A DNA stretch of 64,000 nucleotides, taken from Pseudomonadales bacterium. Its GTDB lineage: Bacteria > Pseudomonadota > Gammaproteobacteria > Pseudomonadales > Azotimanducaceae. Where the stretch lies: positions 930,001 through 994,000 of the forward strand of contig JAWKZN010000001.1 of assembly GCA_041395945.1 (NCBI GenBank), written 5' to 3'. Below are positions 9,322-18,034 of the stretch, piece after piece; the first letter of the stretch is position 1, and every line of letters starts with the position of its first letter. The notes beneath the pieces are model-generated. The model was not told where the DNA came from and searched no databases. It saw nothing but the letters and a program-made list of their open reading frames with translations. Both the position numbers and the translations under genes were made by a program.

Positions 9322-9322
9322 T

Positions 9323-10069
9323 ATGGACATACTGGCATTGTTAGGTGTCGTGATCGCATTCGGTGCGGTGATCGGCGGTAATTTTCTCGAAGGCGGTCAG
9401 CTCTCCGCACTGATGAATACCCCTGCCGCCATCATCGTCATCGGCGGTACGCTGGGTGCGGTGATGCTGCAGACGCCCTACGCACGATTGCAGCGGGCGC
9501 TGCAGCTGCTGCGCTGGGTAGCCTTGCCGCCCCGGCTGGGCCTCGAAGCGAGTATTGCGCGCATGACCGAGTGGAGCCGGACCTCCCGCAAGCAGGGCCT
9601 GCTCGGACTGGAAAACGCACTGGATGGGGAACGTGATCCCTTCACCCGCAAAGGGCTGGAAATGGTCATCGACGGCAGTGAACCGCACACCATCCGGCGG
9701 GTACTGGAAACAGAGCTGTCGACACGCACGGACTCCGATCTGGCGGCTGCGGCCGTGTACAGGAGCATGGGGGGGTATTCGCCCACCATCGGCATCATCG
9801 GCGCGGTGCTCGGACTGATACAGGTGATGGGCAATCTGGCGGATCCGGCCCAGCTTGGCGCCGGTATCGCCACCGCGTTTGTAGCGACCATCTATGGGGT
9901 CGGGCTGGCCAACCTGCTGTTTCTGCCGGTCGCAGATCGACTGCGCTCTCTGGTACTGAAACAGGCGGACGCCCGTGCGCTGATCATCGAAGGTCTGCTG
10001 GCCGTGGCAGAAGGCGAGCATCCGAATCTCATCGCTTCCCGGCTGGGCGGTTATCTGGAAGCGGCGTGA
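9323..10069 (+). CDS. motC: MotA/MotC-family flagellar stator protein
   Basis: Proton- or sodium-conducting stator subunit with four transmembrane helices. It has 248 residues. The N-terminal helix is followed by NTPAAIIVIGGTLGAVM, and the conserved late pair has YSPTIGIIGAVLGLIQVMGN with the family proline near residue 155. The next gene is its MotB partner, overlapping by four bases (GTGA). I assign the MotC subtype by its position after fliA and before a MotD-like gene. Nothing visible decides the ion used. Confidence 0.92.
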   Translation: MDILALLGVVIAFGAVIGGNFLEGGQLSALMNTPAAIIVIGGTLGAVMLQTPYARLQRALQLLRWVALPPRLGLEASIARMTEWSRTSRKQGLLGLENALDGERDPFTRKGLEMVIDGSEPHTIRRVLETELSTRTDSDLAAAAVYRSMGGYSPTIGIIGAVLGLIQVMGNLADPAQLGAGIATAFVATIYGVGLANLLFLPVADRLRSLVLKQADARALIIEGLLAVAEGEHPNLIASRLGGYLEAA

Positions 10070-10950
10070 AACCCCGGCGCGACTACCTCGAAGACGAAGA
10101 CAACCACGAACGCTGGCTGATTTCCTATTCGGACTTCATCACGCTGCTGTTCGGTTTCTTCGTGGTCATGTATGCCATCTCCTCCGTGAATGAAGGCAAA
10201 TACCGCATCCTCAGCAGCACACTCGATCAGGCCTTTCACAAGGAATCCCGTGCTCTCGAACCCATTCAGGTGGGGGACCCGCTGCTCGCAGCGTCGCCGC
10301 ACATCGTCGACATACCGGAGCAGACGGGTTATCGGGATGAAGAGGAGGGCAACACTCATGTTGCGCCCAGCAAACAGGACGTGGCCGACCGGCTGGCCGG
10401 CTTCACCGCTGACGACGGTGTGGTGGTGCAGGAAGACAACGACTGGCTGGAAATCAGCCTGGATGCGAATCTCATGTTTGATGCCGGCAGCGCGGGACTG
10501 GCGCCGGCGGCCAGAGCCCTGCTTGCGCGCACCGCTTCCTATCTCAAGGATTTCGACAATCCGGTCACGGTGGAGGGCTACACGGACAATGTCCCGGTGC
10601 ACAGCGCCCGCTATCCTTCCAACTGGGCGCTGTCCGCCGCCAGGGCAGCCATAGTCGCAGACTTCCTTGCCGCGGCGGGTGTGGATCGTAAGCGCCTGGC
10701 GGCGGTGGGCTACGGCGAGAACCATGCCCTGCAGACCAATGCCACCCCCGCGGGCAGGGCCAGCAACCGGCGGGTGGTAATCGTGGTTGCCCGGCAGGGT
10801 AATCAGCCGCGTAACCTCAATGCCGGTGGTGCCAGTGCGTTTGCCTTTGTGCGTCAGGGTGAACCCGCCGGACTCGATGAATCGATCCGTCAGATCCGCA
10901 CCGAATCGGGTGGGCTGCTGTTCACCAGCGATTCTCCGGAGGGCGGCTGA
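10066..10950 (+). CDS. motD: MotB/MotD-family flagellar stator protein (OmpA domain)
   Basis: Peptidoglycan-anchoring stator subunit. The single transmembrane helix (WLISYSDFITLLFGFFVVMY, residues 17-36) contains the ion-binding Asp23. A plug/linker region follows, and then an OmpA-like domain from about residue 135 to 245 with VTVEGYTDNVPVHSARYPSN and GENHALQTNATPAGRASNRR. A C-terminal tail of about 45 residues extends beyond the OmpA domain. The GTG start overlaps the stop of the MotC gene. Confidence 0.93.
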   Translation: MKPRRDYLEDEDNHERWLISYSDFITLLFGFFVVMYAISSVNEGKYRILSSTLDQAFHKESRALEPIQVGDPLLAASPHIVDIPEQTGYRDEEEGNTHVAPSKQDVADRLAGFTADDGVVVQEDNDWLEISLDANLMFDAGSAGLAPAARALLARTASYLKDFDNPVTVEGYTDNVPVHSARYPSNWALSAARAAIVADFLAAAGVDRKRLAAVGYGENHALQTNATPAGRASNRRVVIVVARQGNQPRNLNAGGASAFAFVRQGEPAGLDESIRQIRTESGGLLFTSDSPEGG

Positions 10951-11095
10951 ACGGAGCGCGGTGTCGTTCGTGGCGACAGAGCAGCTGCACCCTTTAACTG
11001 ATTCTGCGCCGGATTCCTGGCGCTTTCTGAAATCCTGACTATTCTTCACCTGGATCTTTCCAAACCGGGGTCCGTCCGCACGACTGAGGTCGAAC

Positions 11096-11159
11096 GCCGT
11101 GTCCGGACGGACGGCCGTGTCCGGGACGGACGGCCGTGCCCGAGACGGACTTCGTGTCC
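11096..11159 (+). repeat. Tandem GC-rich repeat, about three copies of 17-19 bp
   Basis: Within the 223-bp gap after motD, copies of GGCCGTGTCCGGGACGGAC occur at 11096-11112 (shortened), 11113-11131 and 11132-11150, with a partial copy to 11159. GTCCGTCCG at 11070-11078 is inverted relative to the repeats and could pair with the first copy. The repeats lie just upstream of the ribosome-binding site of the small gene at 11174. They could be a leader hairpin or simple slippage. I see no coding sense in them. Confidence 0.75.
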
Positions 11160-11173
11160 AGGAGGAGAGGATC

Positions 11174-11314
11174 ATGGCGATCGATACGGTTTCCGGCCCC
11201 ATACGACCCGTGCCCGTGCGCGGACAGGAAAAGCGTAAACGCAGGCAGAAGAAGCCCCCGGAGAAGAAGTCGGAACCCCGGAAGCCTGAAGGACGAATCG
11301 ATGAACTGGCTTGA
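11174..11314 (+). CDS. Small basic proline-rich protein of the flagellar cluster
   Basis: A 46-residue protein, MAIDTVSGPIRPVPVRG followed by a lysine- and proline-rich tail, ending GRIDELA. It has a strong ribosome-binding site (AGGAGGAGAGG, ending about four bases before the ATG). Its stop lies 14 bp inside the next gene. From memory, a similar short basic protein precedes the DUF2802 gene downstream of cheW in pseudomonad flagellar clusters. Its function is unknown to me. The strong ribosome-binding site and the overlap support real translation. Confidence 0.65.
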   Translation: MAIDTVSGPIRPVPVRGQEKRKRRQKKPPEKKSEPRKPEGRIDELA

Positions 11315-11963
11315 ACAGATACAGGACCTGGCCAAAGAGTTTCCCGCGGCGGCTCCCGAAACTGCAGCCGCGTTACCGGTGCTGACAGCGGTGGAAGCGC
11401 CCGGCGGACTGCCACTGGAGGTTACTGAAGGCTTCGCTGTGGTGGCTCCGGTGATCGACAGCGCGTGGCTGATCGGTCTGGCGCTTGGCGCGATTCTGCT
11501 GCTCGGCGCACTGGTGACGATACTGGTGGTCATCCACCACAACCGCCGACTCGGGACCCGCCTGGCCCGACTCGAGTCCGAACTCACCGTGTATACGGAA
11601 GCTTCCACTCGGGTCGCCCAGACGCTCGAAGCCGTCCTGCTCGGTCGGACCCGGACCAGCCAGTCCGTGCAGACTTCGCGTCGCTATCTGCTCATCCAGG
11701 CCCGGGAGCGTTTTCATCGCGGCGAGAGCCCCCAGGGCATCGCGCGCGGACTCGGACTCAGTCACGATGAGGTGCGATTGCTGGAGCACGCGAATCGATT
11801 GCGTCTGGAACCGGAGTCTGCAGAAACGCAGCAACCCCAGCCGGTACGTGAATGCAGAGAAGGTTTCGTGCGTCCGGTCAGTGTAGAGCTGCCGGAGGGT
11901 GGATCGCCACCGGACGCGGCGGTCTCGACAGACCCACGGCAGTGGAAGCAGGACGCCGGTTGA
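11301..11963 (+). CDS. DUF2802-type membrane protein, flagellar/chemotaxis cluster
   Basis: A 220-residue protein. One transmembrane helix near residues 55-78 (AWLIGLALGAILLLGALVTI) is followed by a coiled segment (RRLGTRLARLESELTVYTEA) and a C-terminal helix-turn-helix-like motif (ARERFHRGESPQGIARGLGL, then SHDEVRLLEHANRLR). That arrangement matches the DUF2802 family found at the end of polar flagellar/chemotaxis operons. A low-complexity tail of about 45 residues follows. Function is not established. The start ATG at 11301 overlaps the preceding small gene. Confidence 0.7.
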   Translation: MNWLEQIQDLAKEFPAAAPETAAALPVLTAVEAPGGLPLEVTEGFAVVAPVIDSAWLIGLALGAILLLGALVTILVVIHHNRRLGTRLARLESELTVYTEASTRVAQTLEAVLLGRTRTSQSVQTSRRYLLIQARERFHRGESPQGIARGLGLSHDEVRLLEHANRLRLEPESAETQQPQPVRECREGFVRPVSVELPEGGSPPDAAVSTDPRQWKQDAG

Positions 11964-12010
11964 CTGCCGGACACAATCTCCGTAGCCGTCCGCGGTCAGC
12001 GGCGTCGACC

Positions 12011-12029
12011 ACCCGGCGAAAATCCGGGT
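12011..12029 (-). terminator. Hairpin after the suf operon (weak terminator candidate)
   Basis: ACCCGG (12011-12016) and CCGGGT (12024-12029) form a six-base stem with a seven-base loop, touching the sufE stop codon. It lies between the convergent DUF2802 gene and sufE. No T-run follows on either strand, so intrinsic termination is uncertain. Confidence 0.35.
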
Positions 12030-12466
12030 TATGCGAGCCTCTCCCGGGCGAACGCCTGGATTTTCCGGATCATCGCGCGCAGTCCATTGCCTCTTGTGAC
12101 GCTGAGATGCGGGAGCAGTTTGAGTTCGTCGAACAGCGCCTCGATATCAAACTTCAGTACAGACTCAGGCGATTGGCCATCATACACCGCCAGCACGATG
12201 GCGATCAGTCCCCGCACGATGTGGGCGTCGCTGTCGATGCGAAAGTGCAGGGCGTTCGTTGCCGGATCCTGACTGGCGACCATCCACACCTGACTCTGAC
12301 AGCCGCGCACCAGGTTGGCTTCGCTGCGATCGGCTTGGGGCAGCTCGGGCAGGGATTTGCCGAGATCGATGACGAAGCGGTACTTGTCTTCCCAGTCGTC
12401 GAAGAAGGCGAAGGTTTCCCTGATTTCGCCCAGGTCCGGTAGCGGGCGGTGCGGGTTGCAGCCCAT
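12029..12466 (-). CDS. sufE: SufE, sulfur acceptor for SufS
   Basis: Accepts persulfide sulfur from SufS and passes it to SufBCD. The start ATG at 12464-12466 overlaps the last base of the sufT stop, giving 145 residues. The active cysteine is Cys56 in VRGCQSQVWM, the conserved SufE motif. The C-terminal part (GLIAIVLAVYDGQSPESVL) also fits the family. An in-frame extension upstream overlaps sufT and is not used. It is the last gene of the suf operon. Confidence 0.95.
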   Translation of the reverse strand: MGCNPHRPLPDLGEIRETFAFFDDWEDKYRFVIDLGKSLPELPQADRSEANLVRGCQSQVWMVASQDPATNALHFRIDSDAHIVRGLIAIVLAVYDGQSPESVLKFDIEALFDELKLLPHLSVTRGNGLRAMIRKIQAFARERLA

Positions 12467-12993
12467 TAGAACAGTCCGAGTTCGAGCTGAGCCTCCTCCG
12501 ACATCCGATCCCGGGACCAGGGTGGATCGAATACCAGGTTGACCTTCACTGCGCTGACGAAGGGCACCATGGCCACTCGAGACTCCACATCGCGCACCAG
12601 CACGGGGCCCATGCCGCAACCGGGCGCGGTGAGGGTCATGTCTATCGACACACCGCCGTCCGCCGCGATCGACACCCCGTAAATGAGTCCGAGTTCGACG
12701 ATGTTTACCGGGATCTCGGGATCAAAGACCGAAGCCAGGGCTTCACGCACCTGGGCCTCATCGACCTTGCCGTCCGCGGGCGGGTCGAATTTCAACACCT
12801 TGGGTTCGAATCCCAGCGCGTCGGCGTCCCGGCCGTCGATGCGCGCCATGTTGCCGTTCACGATCACGGTATAAGTGCCGCCCAGACTCTGGGTGAGTGT
12901 GACAAAGGTGCCGGCCGGAATCCTGATCGGATCTCCGGTGGGGACAAGTCGGGCCTCGCAGGCGCGACTGGTGGGGATGAGTCGGCGTTCCAC
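12466..12993 (-). CDS. sufT: SufT, DUF59/MIP18-type Fe-S assembly protein
   Basis: Accessory protein for iron-sulfur maturation. The 175 residues have an N-terminal SufT-specific region (IRIPAGTFVTLTQSLGGTYT) and a C-terminal DUF59 domain from about residue 80, with VFDPEIPVNIVELGLIYGV and the TAPGCGMGP segment carrying the conserved cysteine. The start is GTG at 12993, eight bases after the upstream A-type gene. It sits between the A-type carrier and sufE. Confidence 0.92.
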   Translation of the reverse strand: MERRLIPTSRACEARLVPTGDPIRIPAGTFVTLTQSLGGTYTVIVNGNMARIDGRDADALGFEPKVLKFDPPADGKVDEAQVREALASVFDPEIPVNIVELGLIYGVSIAADGGVSIDMTLTAPGCGMGPVLVRDVESRVAMVPFVSAVKVNLVFDPPWSRDRMSEEAQLELGLF

Positions 12994-13001
12994 GGCCGGG
13001 C

Positions 13002-13364
13002 TTACTGACTGCTGCCGGCACGCATGGAAAAACTTTCACCGCAACCGCAGTAACTCTGTGCGTTGGGGTTCTTGAACTGGAGAACGGCGTTGAGACCCTC
13101 CACCACCAGATCAACCTGGGTGCCGACGACCAGCTTGAGTTCGTCTTTCCGCACGAAAATTTCGAGGCCATCGACATGAAAGCGGTGATCGCCCGGTTCC
13201 GGCGTGTCGATGTAGTCGAGGGTGTACATGAAGCCATTGCAGCCGCTTTCTTTCACGCCCAGACGCAGTGAGCGATGTCCGGACCGCTCGATCTGATCGG
13301 TAATGTGGCGTCTGGCGCTGTCGGTCACGCTGATCTGCTTCGGGTCGAAGGCGGTCACGCTCAT
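13002..13364 (-). CDS. sufA: SufA/IscA, A-type iron-sulfur carrier
   Basis: Fe-S scaffold/carrier that delivers clusters to apoproteins. It has 120 residues with the three conserved cysteines: Cys42 (ESGCNGF) and Cys106 and Cys108 (SYCGCGESF). I place the start at the ATG at 13364 (MSVTAFDPKQ), which has a GGA upstream; an open frame further upstream runs into the sufS stop region. The gap of 58 bp after sufS is the longest inside the operon. SufA is chosen over IscA or ErpA because of the operon. Confidence 0.92.
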   Translation of the reverse strand: MSVTAFDPKQISVTDSARRHITDQIERSGHRSLRLGVKESGCNGFMYTLDYIDTPEPGDHRFHVDGLEIFVRKDELKLVVGTQVDLVVEGLNAVLQFKNPNAQSYCGCGESFSMRAGSSQ

Positions 13365-13422
13365 GATTTTTTCCAACCTGTATTTATCAGATCTACCAGT
13401 GAATGAAGGACAGATGTCGTAC

Positions 13423-14622
13423 TCACAGAAACGATAACGTCTTACGCAAAGCGCGGATGAAGCGTTCCACATCCCGCTCGCCATTGTACAGACCGAAGGA
13501 AGCCCGTACGGTTCCTGGAATGCCCAGATGGGCCATCAGCGGCATGGCGCAGTGATGGCCCGTGCGTACCGCGATACCCTGCTGATCGAGCAGGGTGCCG
13601 ATATCGTGGGGGTGGCTGCCCTCCACCAGGAAAGACACGACACCGGCACGTCGGGCTGGCTCACCAATCAGGCGGATTTCCGGCATCTGGCGCAATTCAC
13701 TCAAGGTCAGAGTGAGCAGGCTCTGCTCGTGCTCGATGCGCGATGGCCAGTCGGTCCGGGCGAGATAGTCGATGGCGGCACCGAGACCGATGGCGTCCGC
13801 GATGTTCGGTGTGCCTGCTTCGTACTTGTAGGGAAGGCGGTTGTAGGTGGTGGTTTCGATCGACACCTGTTCGATCATCTCACCGCCGCCCTGCCAGGGC
13901 GGGAGCGCATCCAGCAGAGACCGGCGGCCATAAAGTATGCCGATGCCGGTGGGCCCGTACATTTTGTGACCGGAGAAAGCATAGAAGTCACAGTCGAGCG
14001 CCTGCACATCCACCGGCAGATGGGCGGTCGCCTGAGCGCCGTCGAGGAGAACCAGTGCACCCTGCGCATGGGCCAGGCGGACGATTTCCTCGACCGGATT
14101 GATGGTGCCGAGTGCGTTGGAGACGTGGCCGATCGCCACCACAGCAGTTCGAGTGCTCAGGCGCGTGCGGAAGTCATCGAGATCGAGTTCGCCGGCGGGC
14201 GTGACATCGCAGGCGATGAGCCGCGCGCCGGTGGCGGCTGCCAGCATCTGCCAGGGCACGATATTGGAGTGATGCTCCATTCGCGAGATGAGGATTTCCT
14301 GATCCGCTTGCAGTCGGCTCCTTAATATGGCGGCTACGAGATTGATCGATGCTGTTGTTCCGGAAGTGAAAATCACTTCCTCCGTGCCTGCGGCGTTGAT
14401 GAAGGCGCGGCACGTTTCCCGGGAGGCTTCGAAGGCGGAAGTCGCCTTTTCGGCAAGTCCGTGGGCCGCGCGATGCACGTTCGCATTCATCGTGCGGTAG
14501 TAGTTGCTGATGGCATCGATGACGACCCCCGGCTTCTGGGTGGTCGCCGCGTTGTCGAGGTAGACGATGCCGGTGGATTCATCGCCACTGTCCGCCAGCA
14601 GGGGAAAATGACTGCGGCTCAT
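13423..14622 (-). CDS. sufS: SufS, cysteine desulfurase
   Basis: PLP enzyme that takes sulfur from cysteine for Fe-S assembly. The 399 residues start MSRSHFPLLA at 14622, overlapping the sufD stop (ATGA). The PLP lysine is Lys220 in FSGHKMYGPTG, and the catalytic cysteine is Cys359 in VRTGHHCAMP, the type II (SufS/CsdA) pattern. The N-terminal DNAATTQKP is also typical. SufE for this enzyme is encoded at the end of the operon. Confidence 0.96.
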   Translation of the reverse strand: MSRSHFPLLADSGDESTGIVYLDNAATTQKPGVVIDAISNYYRTMNANVHRAAHGLAEKATSAFEASRETCRAFINAAGTEEVIFTSGTTASINLVAAILRSRLQADQEILISRMEHHSNIVPWQMLAAATGARLIACDVTPAGELDLDDFRTRLSTRTAVVAIGHVSNALGTINPVEEIVRLAHAQGALVLLDGAQATAHLPVDVQALDCDFYAFSGHKMYGPTGIGILYGRRSLLDALPPWQGGGEMIEQVSIETTTYNRLPYKYEAGTPNIADAIGLGAAIDYLARTDWPSRIEHEQSLLTLTLSELRQMPEIRLIGEPARRAGVVSFLVEGSHPHDIGTLLDQQGIAVRTGHHCAMPLMAHLGIPGTVRASFGLYNGERDVERFIRALRKTLSFL

Positions 14623-15770
14623 GACATCACCTGGTGGCTGTCCGTCCACCAGTCGGTGAGGAGTCGGGCGGCAGCCTCTTCGGCAAGGGGACCGGTCACA
14701 CACTCCCGGATGAATGCCCGGCACAGCATGCGTCGCGCCTCGCTTTCACGCAAACCCCGGGATTGCAGATAGAAGAGACTGTCCCCGGAGATCCGGCCGA
14801 CGGTCGCGCCGTGTGCGCACTTCACATCGTCGGTATAGATTTCGAGTTCCGGTTTGGTGTTGATCTGGGCGTCCGGGTGCAGGGCCAGATTGCGATTGCT
14901 CAGGGTCGCATCGCAGCGGGGTGAGTCAGGGTGAATGTGGATCCGACCATTGAACACCGCAGTACCTTTGCCGGCACCGATACCGTGGAAACGCTGCCTG
15001 CTGAGCGTGTCCCGGGCGCGATGTTCGAGGATGAACTGCTGATCCAGATGGGCGCCACTGCCTACCACATAGGCGCCGATCAGATGGGCCTGGGCAGCCG
15101 CACCCTGGAGAATGACGTGGGTTTCCGTGCGTCGCTTCTTCCCGCCGCTCGTGTACTGCTGGAGCTCGTAGTGACTGTCCGCAGACAGTACCACCTGATT
15201 CAGCGACCAGTCGCAGGCGTGCTCGTGCAGGGCGGTGCGGGCATGGGTGACCCGGCTGCCGGGATGCAGGTGCAGATAGACGCTGTGGTGTCCGAAATGC
15301 TCTGCCGTGTTGCGCTCGAGCAGGGTCACCCGGGCGCCGCCGGCGACTTCGATCAGCAGCGGGACACCAATACCGTCGCCGAGATCGACTTCCACCGGGC
15401 TGGCGGGAGAGCCCTCGATATGCAGCACCTGCAGCTCGCCGGTGAGCGCGCGGCCGAGATCGGCGAGGGGAAATCGCGCCGTACTTGCCGCATCGGCGGG
15501 ATCTTCGCCGGCGGACGGATCTCTCCCTGCTGCGCGGACGTCCAGTCGCAGACCGGGCTGATTCAGACCGCGCAGCACGGGGCGGGCGACGCTCTGTGCA
15601 GACAGCGGATGAATGAATTCGGCTAAGGGTGAGTATTTCCAGTGCTCGCGACAGGCCGGCTGAGCCACCGCAGCCAGTGTCCGGGACTTCCAGGCAGCGG
15701 CCGCCGGACCGGCATCAGGCGCCACCGGCAGGGCGTCGATCAGCTCGGCGGGGGTCAGGCGGTCAGCCAT
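14619..15770 (-). CDS. sufD: SufD, SufBCD scaffold subunit
   Basis: Partner of SufB and SufC in the cluster-assembly scaffold. The 383 residues have the beta-helix core with DQQFILEHRARDTLSRQRFH and the C-terminal segment KCAHGATVGRISGDSLFYLQ, which holds the conserved histidine. SufD is less conserved than SufB, and the N-terminal 100 residues here are divergent and alanine-rich. The ATG at 15770 lies inside the 3' end of sufC (16-bp overlap). Confidence 0.95.
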   Translation of the reverse strand: MADRLTPAELIDALPVAPDAGPAAAAWKSRTLAAVAQPACREHWKYSPLAEFIHPLSAQSVARPVLRGLNQPGLRLDVRAAGRDPSAGEDPADAASTARFPLADLGRALTGELQVLHIEGSPASPVEVDLGDGIGVPLLIEVAGGARVTLLERNTAEHFGHHSVYLHLHPGSRVTHARTALHEHACDWSLNQVVLSADSHYELQQYTSGGKKRRTETHVILQGAAAQAHLIGAYVVGSGAHLDQQFILEHRARDTLSRQRFHGIGAGKGTAVFNGRIHIHPDSPRCDATLSNRNLALHPDAQINTKPELEIYTDDVKCAHGATVGRISGDSLFYLQSRGLRESEARRMLCRAFIRECVTGPLAEEAAARLLTDWWTDSHQVMS

Positions 15771-16501
15771 GAATAGCCCTTCTCCTCGAGCTCGAGGGCG
15801 AGACTCTTGTCTCCGGAACGCACGATGGTGCCTGCGGAAAGCACGTGCACCTGATCGGGCACTATGAAGTCGAGCAGCCGCTGGTAGTGGGTGATCATGA
15901 GTACTGCGTTGTCTGCATTGTGATACTCGTTCACGCCACGTGCGACAACCTGCAGCGCATCGATGTCGAGACCGGAGTCTGTTTCATCGAGCACCGCCAG
16001 TCGCGGCTGCAGAAGGAGCAGCTGGAGAATCTCGTTGCGCTTCTTCTCACCACCCGAGAAGCCTTCGTTTACCCCGCGTTTCAGGAACTCCGGATCAAGC
16101 TTCAGCGTCGCGGCGATGGCGCGGACGCGTTTCATGAAGTCCATTGCACTCAGGGGTTCCAGCTTCCGCGCAGCGTGGAGGCTGTCCAGCGCGGCTTTGA
16201 GAAATTCCATGTTGCTCACCCCGGGAATCTCCACCGGGTACTGGAAGGCGAGGAACACACCCAGGTGTGCGCGATCTTCCGCGGCCATGTCGTTAATCGG
16301 CTGGCCATCGACGAGCAGGGTGCCGGATTCGATCTGATAGCCTGGCTTGCCTGCCAGCACAGCCGCGAGCGTACTCTTGCCGGAACCGTTGGGACCCATG
16401 ATGGCGTGGATGCTGCCGGGCTCGATCGACAGGCTCAGCCCGTTGAGAATTTTCTTACCCCCCACAGTGACGTGCAGGTCTGTGACTTCAAGGCGCTTCA
16501 T
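15755..16501 (-). CDS. sufC: SufC, Fe-S assembly ATPase
   Basis: ABC-type ATPase that drives the SufBCD scaffold. The 248 residues have Walker A GPNGSGKST at residues 36-44, the signature GFSGGEKKRNEI near 150, and LAVLDETDSGLDIDAL as Walker B and D-loop. The start overlaps the sufB stop by four bases. Confidence 0.97.
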   Translation of the reverse strand: MKRLEVTDLHVTVGGKKILNGLSLSIEPGSIHAIMGPNGSGKSTLAAVLAGKPGYQIESGTLLVDGQPINDMAAEDRAHLGVFLAFQYPVEIPGVSNMEFLKAALDSLHAARKLEPLSAMDFMKRVRAIAATLKLDPEFLKRGVNEGFSGGEKKRNEILQLLLLQPRLAVLDETDSGLDIDALQVVARGVNEYHNADNAVLMITHYQRLLDFIVPDQVHVLSAGTIVRSGDKSLALELEEKGYSWLTA

Positions 16502-17964
16502 CCGACCGCACCCTCCAGACTCACCTCGAGCAGCTTGCCGGCCTCCACCGCAAACTCCATCGGCAGTTCGCGGAATACGTCCTTACAGAAGCCGTTCACG
16601 ATCATGCTCACCGCCTTTTCGGCATCAATGCCGCGCTGCTGGCAGAGAAACAGCTGATCGTCGCTGACCTTGGAAGTGGTTGCTTCGTGTTCGATGGTGG
16701 TACCCGGATTGCGGTTTTCGATGTAGGGGAAGGTGTGGGCGCCGCACTGATCGCCGATCAGCAGAGAGTCACACTGGGTGTAGTTGCGCGCACCGGTGGC
16801 GGTGGGGCCCATGCGCACCAGCCCGCGATAGCTGTTCTGGCTGCGACCGGCACTGATGCCCTTGGAAACGATGGTGGAGCGGGTGTTGGCGCCTAAGTGA
16901 ATCATCTTGGTGCCGGTGTCCGCCTGCTGAAAATTGTTGGTCAGGGCCACGCTGTAGAATTCGCCGACGCTCGATTCGCCGCGCAGGACCACACTCGGAT
17001 ACTTCCAGGTGATGGCCGAGCCGGTCTCCACCTGAGTCCAGGAGATCCGCGAACGTGCGCCGATACAGGCACCGCGCTTGGTGACGAAATTGTAGATGCC
17101 GCCTTTGCCGTCCTTATCGCCCGGATACCAGTTCTGCACGGTGGAGTATTTGATCTGGGCATCTTCCAGCGCCACCAGTTCCACTACCGCGGCGTGAAGC
17201 TGGTTTTCGTCCCGCATCGGTGCGGTGCAGCCCTCGAGATAGGAGACATAGGCGCCGGCTTCGGCGATGATCAGCGTACGCTCGAACTGCCCCGTGTTCT
17301 GGGCGTTGATGCGGAAGTAGGTGGAAAGCTCCATCGGGCAGCGCACGCCGGCCGGGATATAGACGAAGGAACCGTCGCTGAAGACGGCGGAATTGAGTGC
17401 CGCATAGAAATTGTCCCGCTGGGGGACGACACTGCCGAGATACTTCTGCACCAGTTCCGGATGACTGTGCACGGCTTCGGAGATCGGGCAGAAGATGACG
17501 CCGGCTTCCGCGAGCTTGTCCTTGAAGGTGGTGGTGATGGAGACGCTGTCGAATACCGCATCCACGGCCACATCCGGACGCGCCTTCACCACCCCGGCGA
17601 GCATCTCCTGCTCGTGCAGAGGGATACCGAGTTTTTCGTAGGTGCGCAGAATCTCCGGGTCGACCTCATCGAGAGAGGCGGGGCCCTGATCGCGCCGCTT
17701 CGGCGCTGAGTAGTAGGAGATGCTCTCGAAATCGATGGGTGGAAACTGGACATGGGCCCATTCCGGGGATTTCAGCGTCCGCCAGTGTGCGTAGGCTTTC
17801 AGGCGCCACTCGGTCAGCCAGGCGGGCTCACCCTTCTTCGCGGAAATTTCCCGCACCACAGCCTCGGATAGTCCGGGGGGAAGAGTTTCGGACTCGATGT
17901 CGGTCGTGAAACCGGCGCTGTATTCCCGTGAGACAAGATCTTCGACGGACTCCTGAGTCGACAA
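16498..17964 (-). CDS. sufB: SufB, Fe-S cluster scaffold protein
   Basis: Main scaffold subunit on which Fe-S clusters form. Recognisable segments are EHEATTSKVSDDQLFLCQQR and AYVSYLEGCTAPMRDENQLH, with the catalytic-type cysteine and the terminal PMEFAVEAGKLLEVSLEG. Two starts are possible. GTG at 17973 directly abuts the GGAGG, while TTG at 17964 lies nine bases after it, so I prefer TTG (488 residues, MSTQESVEDL). It is the first gene of the operon, and its leader contains the IscR-like site. Confidence 0.95.
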   Translation of the reverse strand: MSTQESVEDLVSREYSAGFTTDIESETLPPGLSEAVVREISAKKGEPAWLTEWRLKAYAHWRTLKSPEWAHVQFPPIDFESISYYSAPKRRDQGPASLDEVDPEILRTYEKLGIPLHEQEMLAGVVKARPDVAVDAVFDSVSITTTFKDKLAEAGVIFCPISEAVHSHPELVQKYLGSVVPQRDNFYAALNSAVFSDGSFVYIPAGVRCPMELSTYFRINAQNTGQFERTLIIAEAGAYVSYLEGCTAPMRDENQLHAAVVELVALEDAQIKYSTVQNWYPGDKDGKGGIYNFVTKRGACIGARSRISWTQVETGSAITWKYPSVVLRGESSVGEFYSVALTNNFQQADTGTKMIHLGANTRSTIVSKGISAGRSQNSYRGLVRMGPTATGARNYTQCDSLLIGDQCGAHTFPYIENRNPGTTIEHEATTSKVSDDQLFLCQQRGIDAEKAVSMIVNGFCKDVFRELPMEFAVEAGKLLEVSLEGAVG

Positions 17965-18005
17965 GCGGCACACCCTCCAGGGAACGGGTTGATAACGAGG
18001 TCGGT

Positions 18006-18034
18006 ATTGTACCGTCCCACCCGGTGGGAATACC
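18006..18034 (-). promoter_or_regulatory. Candidate suf promoter with internal inverted repeat
   Basis: Read on the minus strand, TACAAT (18011-18006) is a good -10 element. Seventeen bases upstream lies GGTATT (18034-18029), a weak -35. The spacer holds a seven-base inverted repeat, TCCCACC/GGTGGGA (18015-18021 and 18023-18029), which could be a second operator. The start codon is about 40 bp downstream. The weak -35 overlapped by the IscR-like site fits a repressed or activated promoter. Confidence 0.55.
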
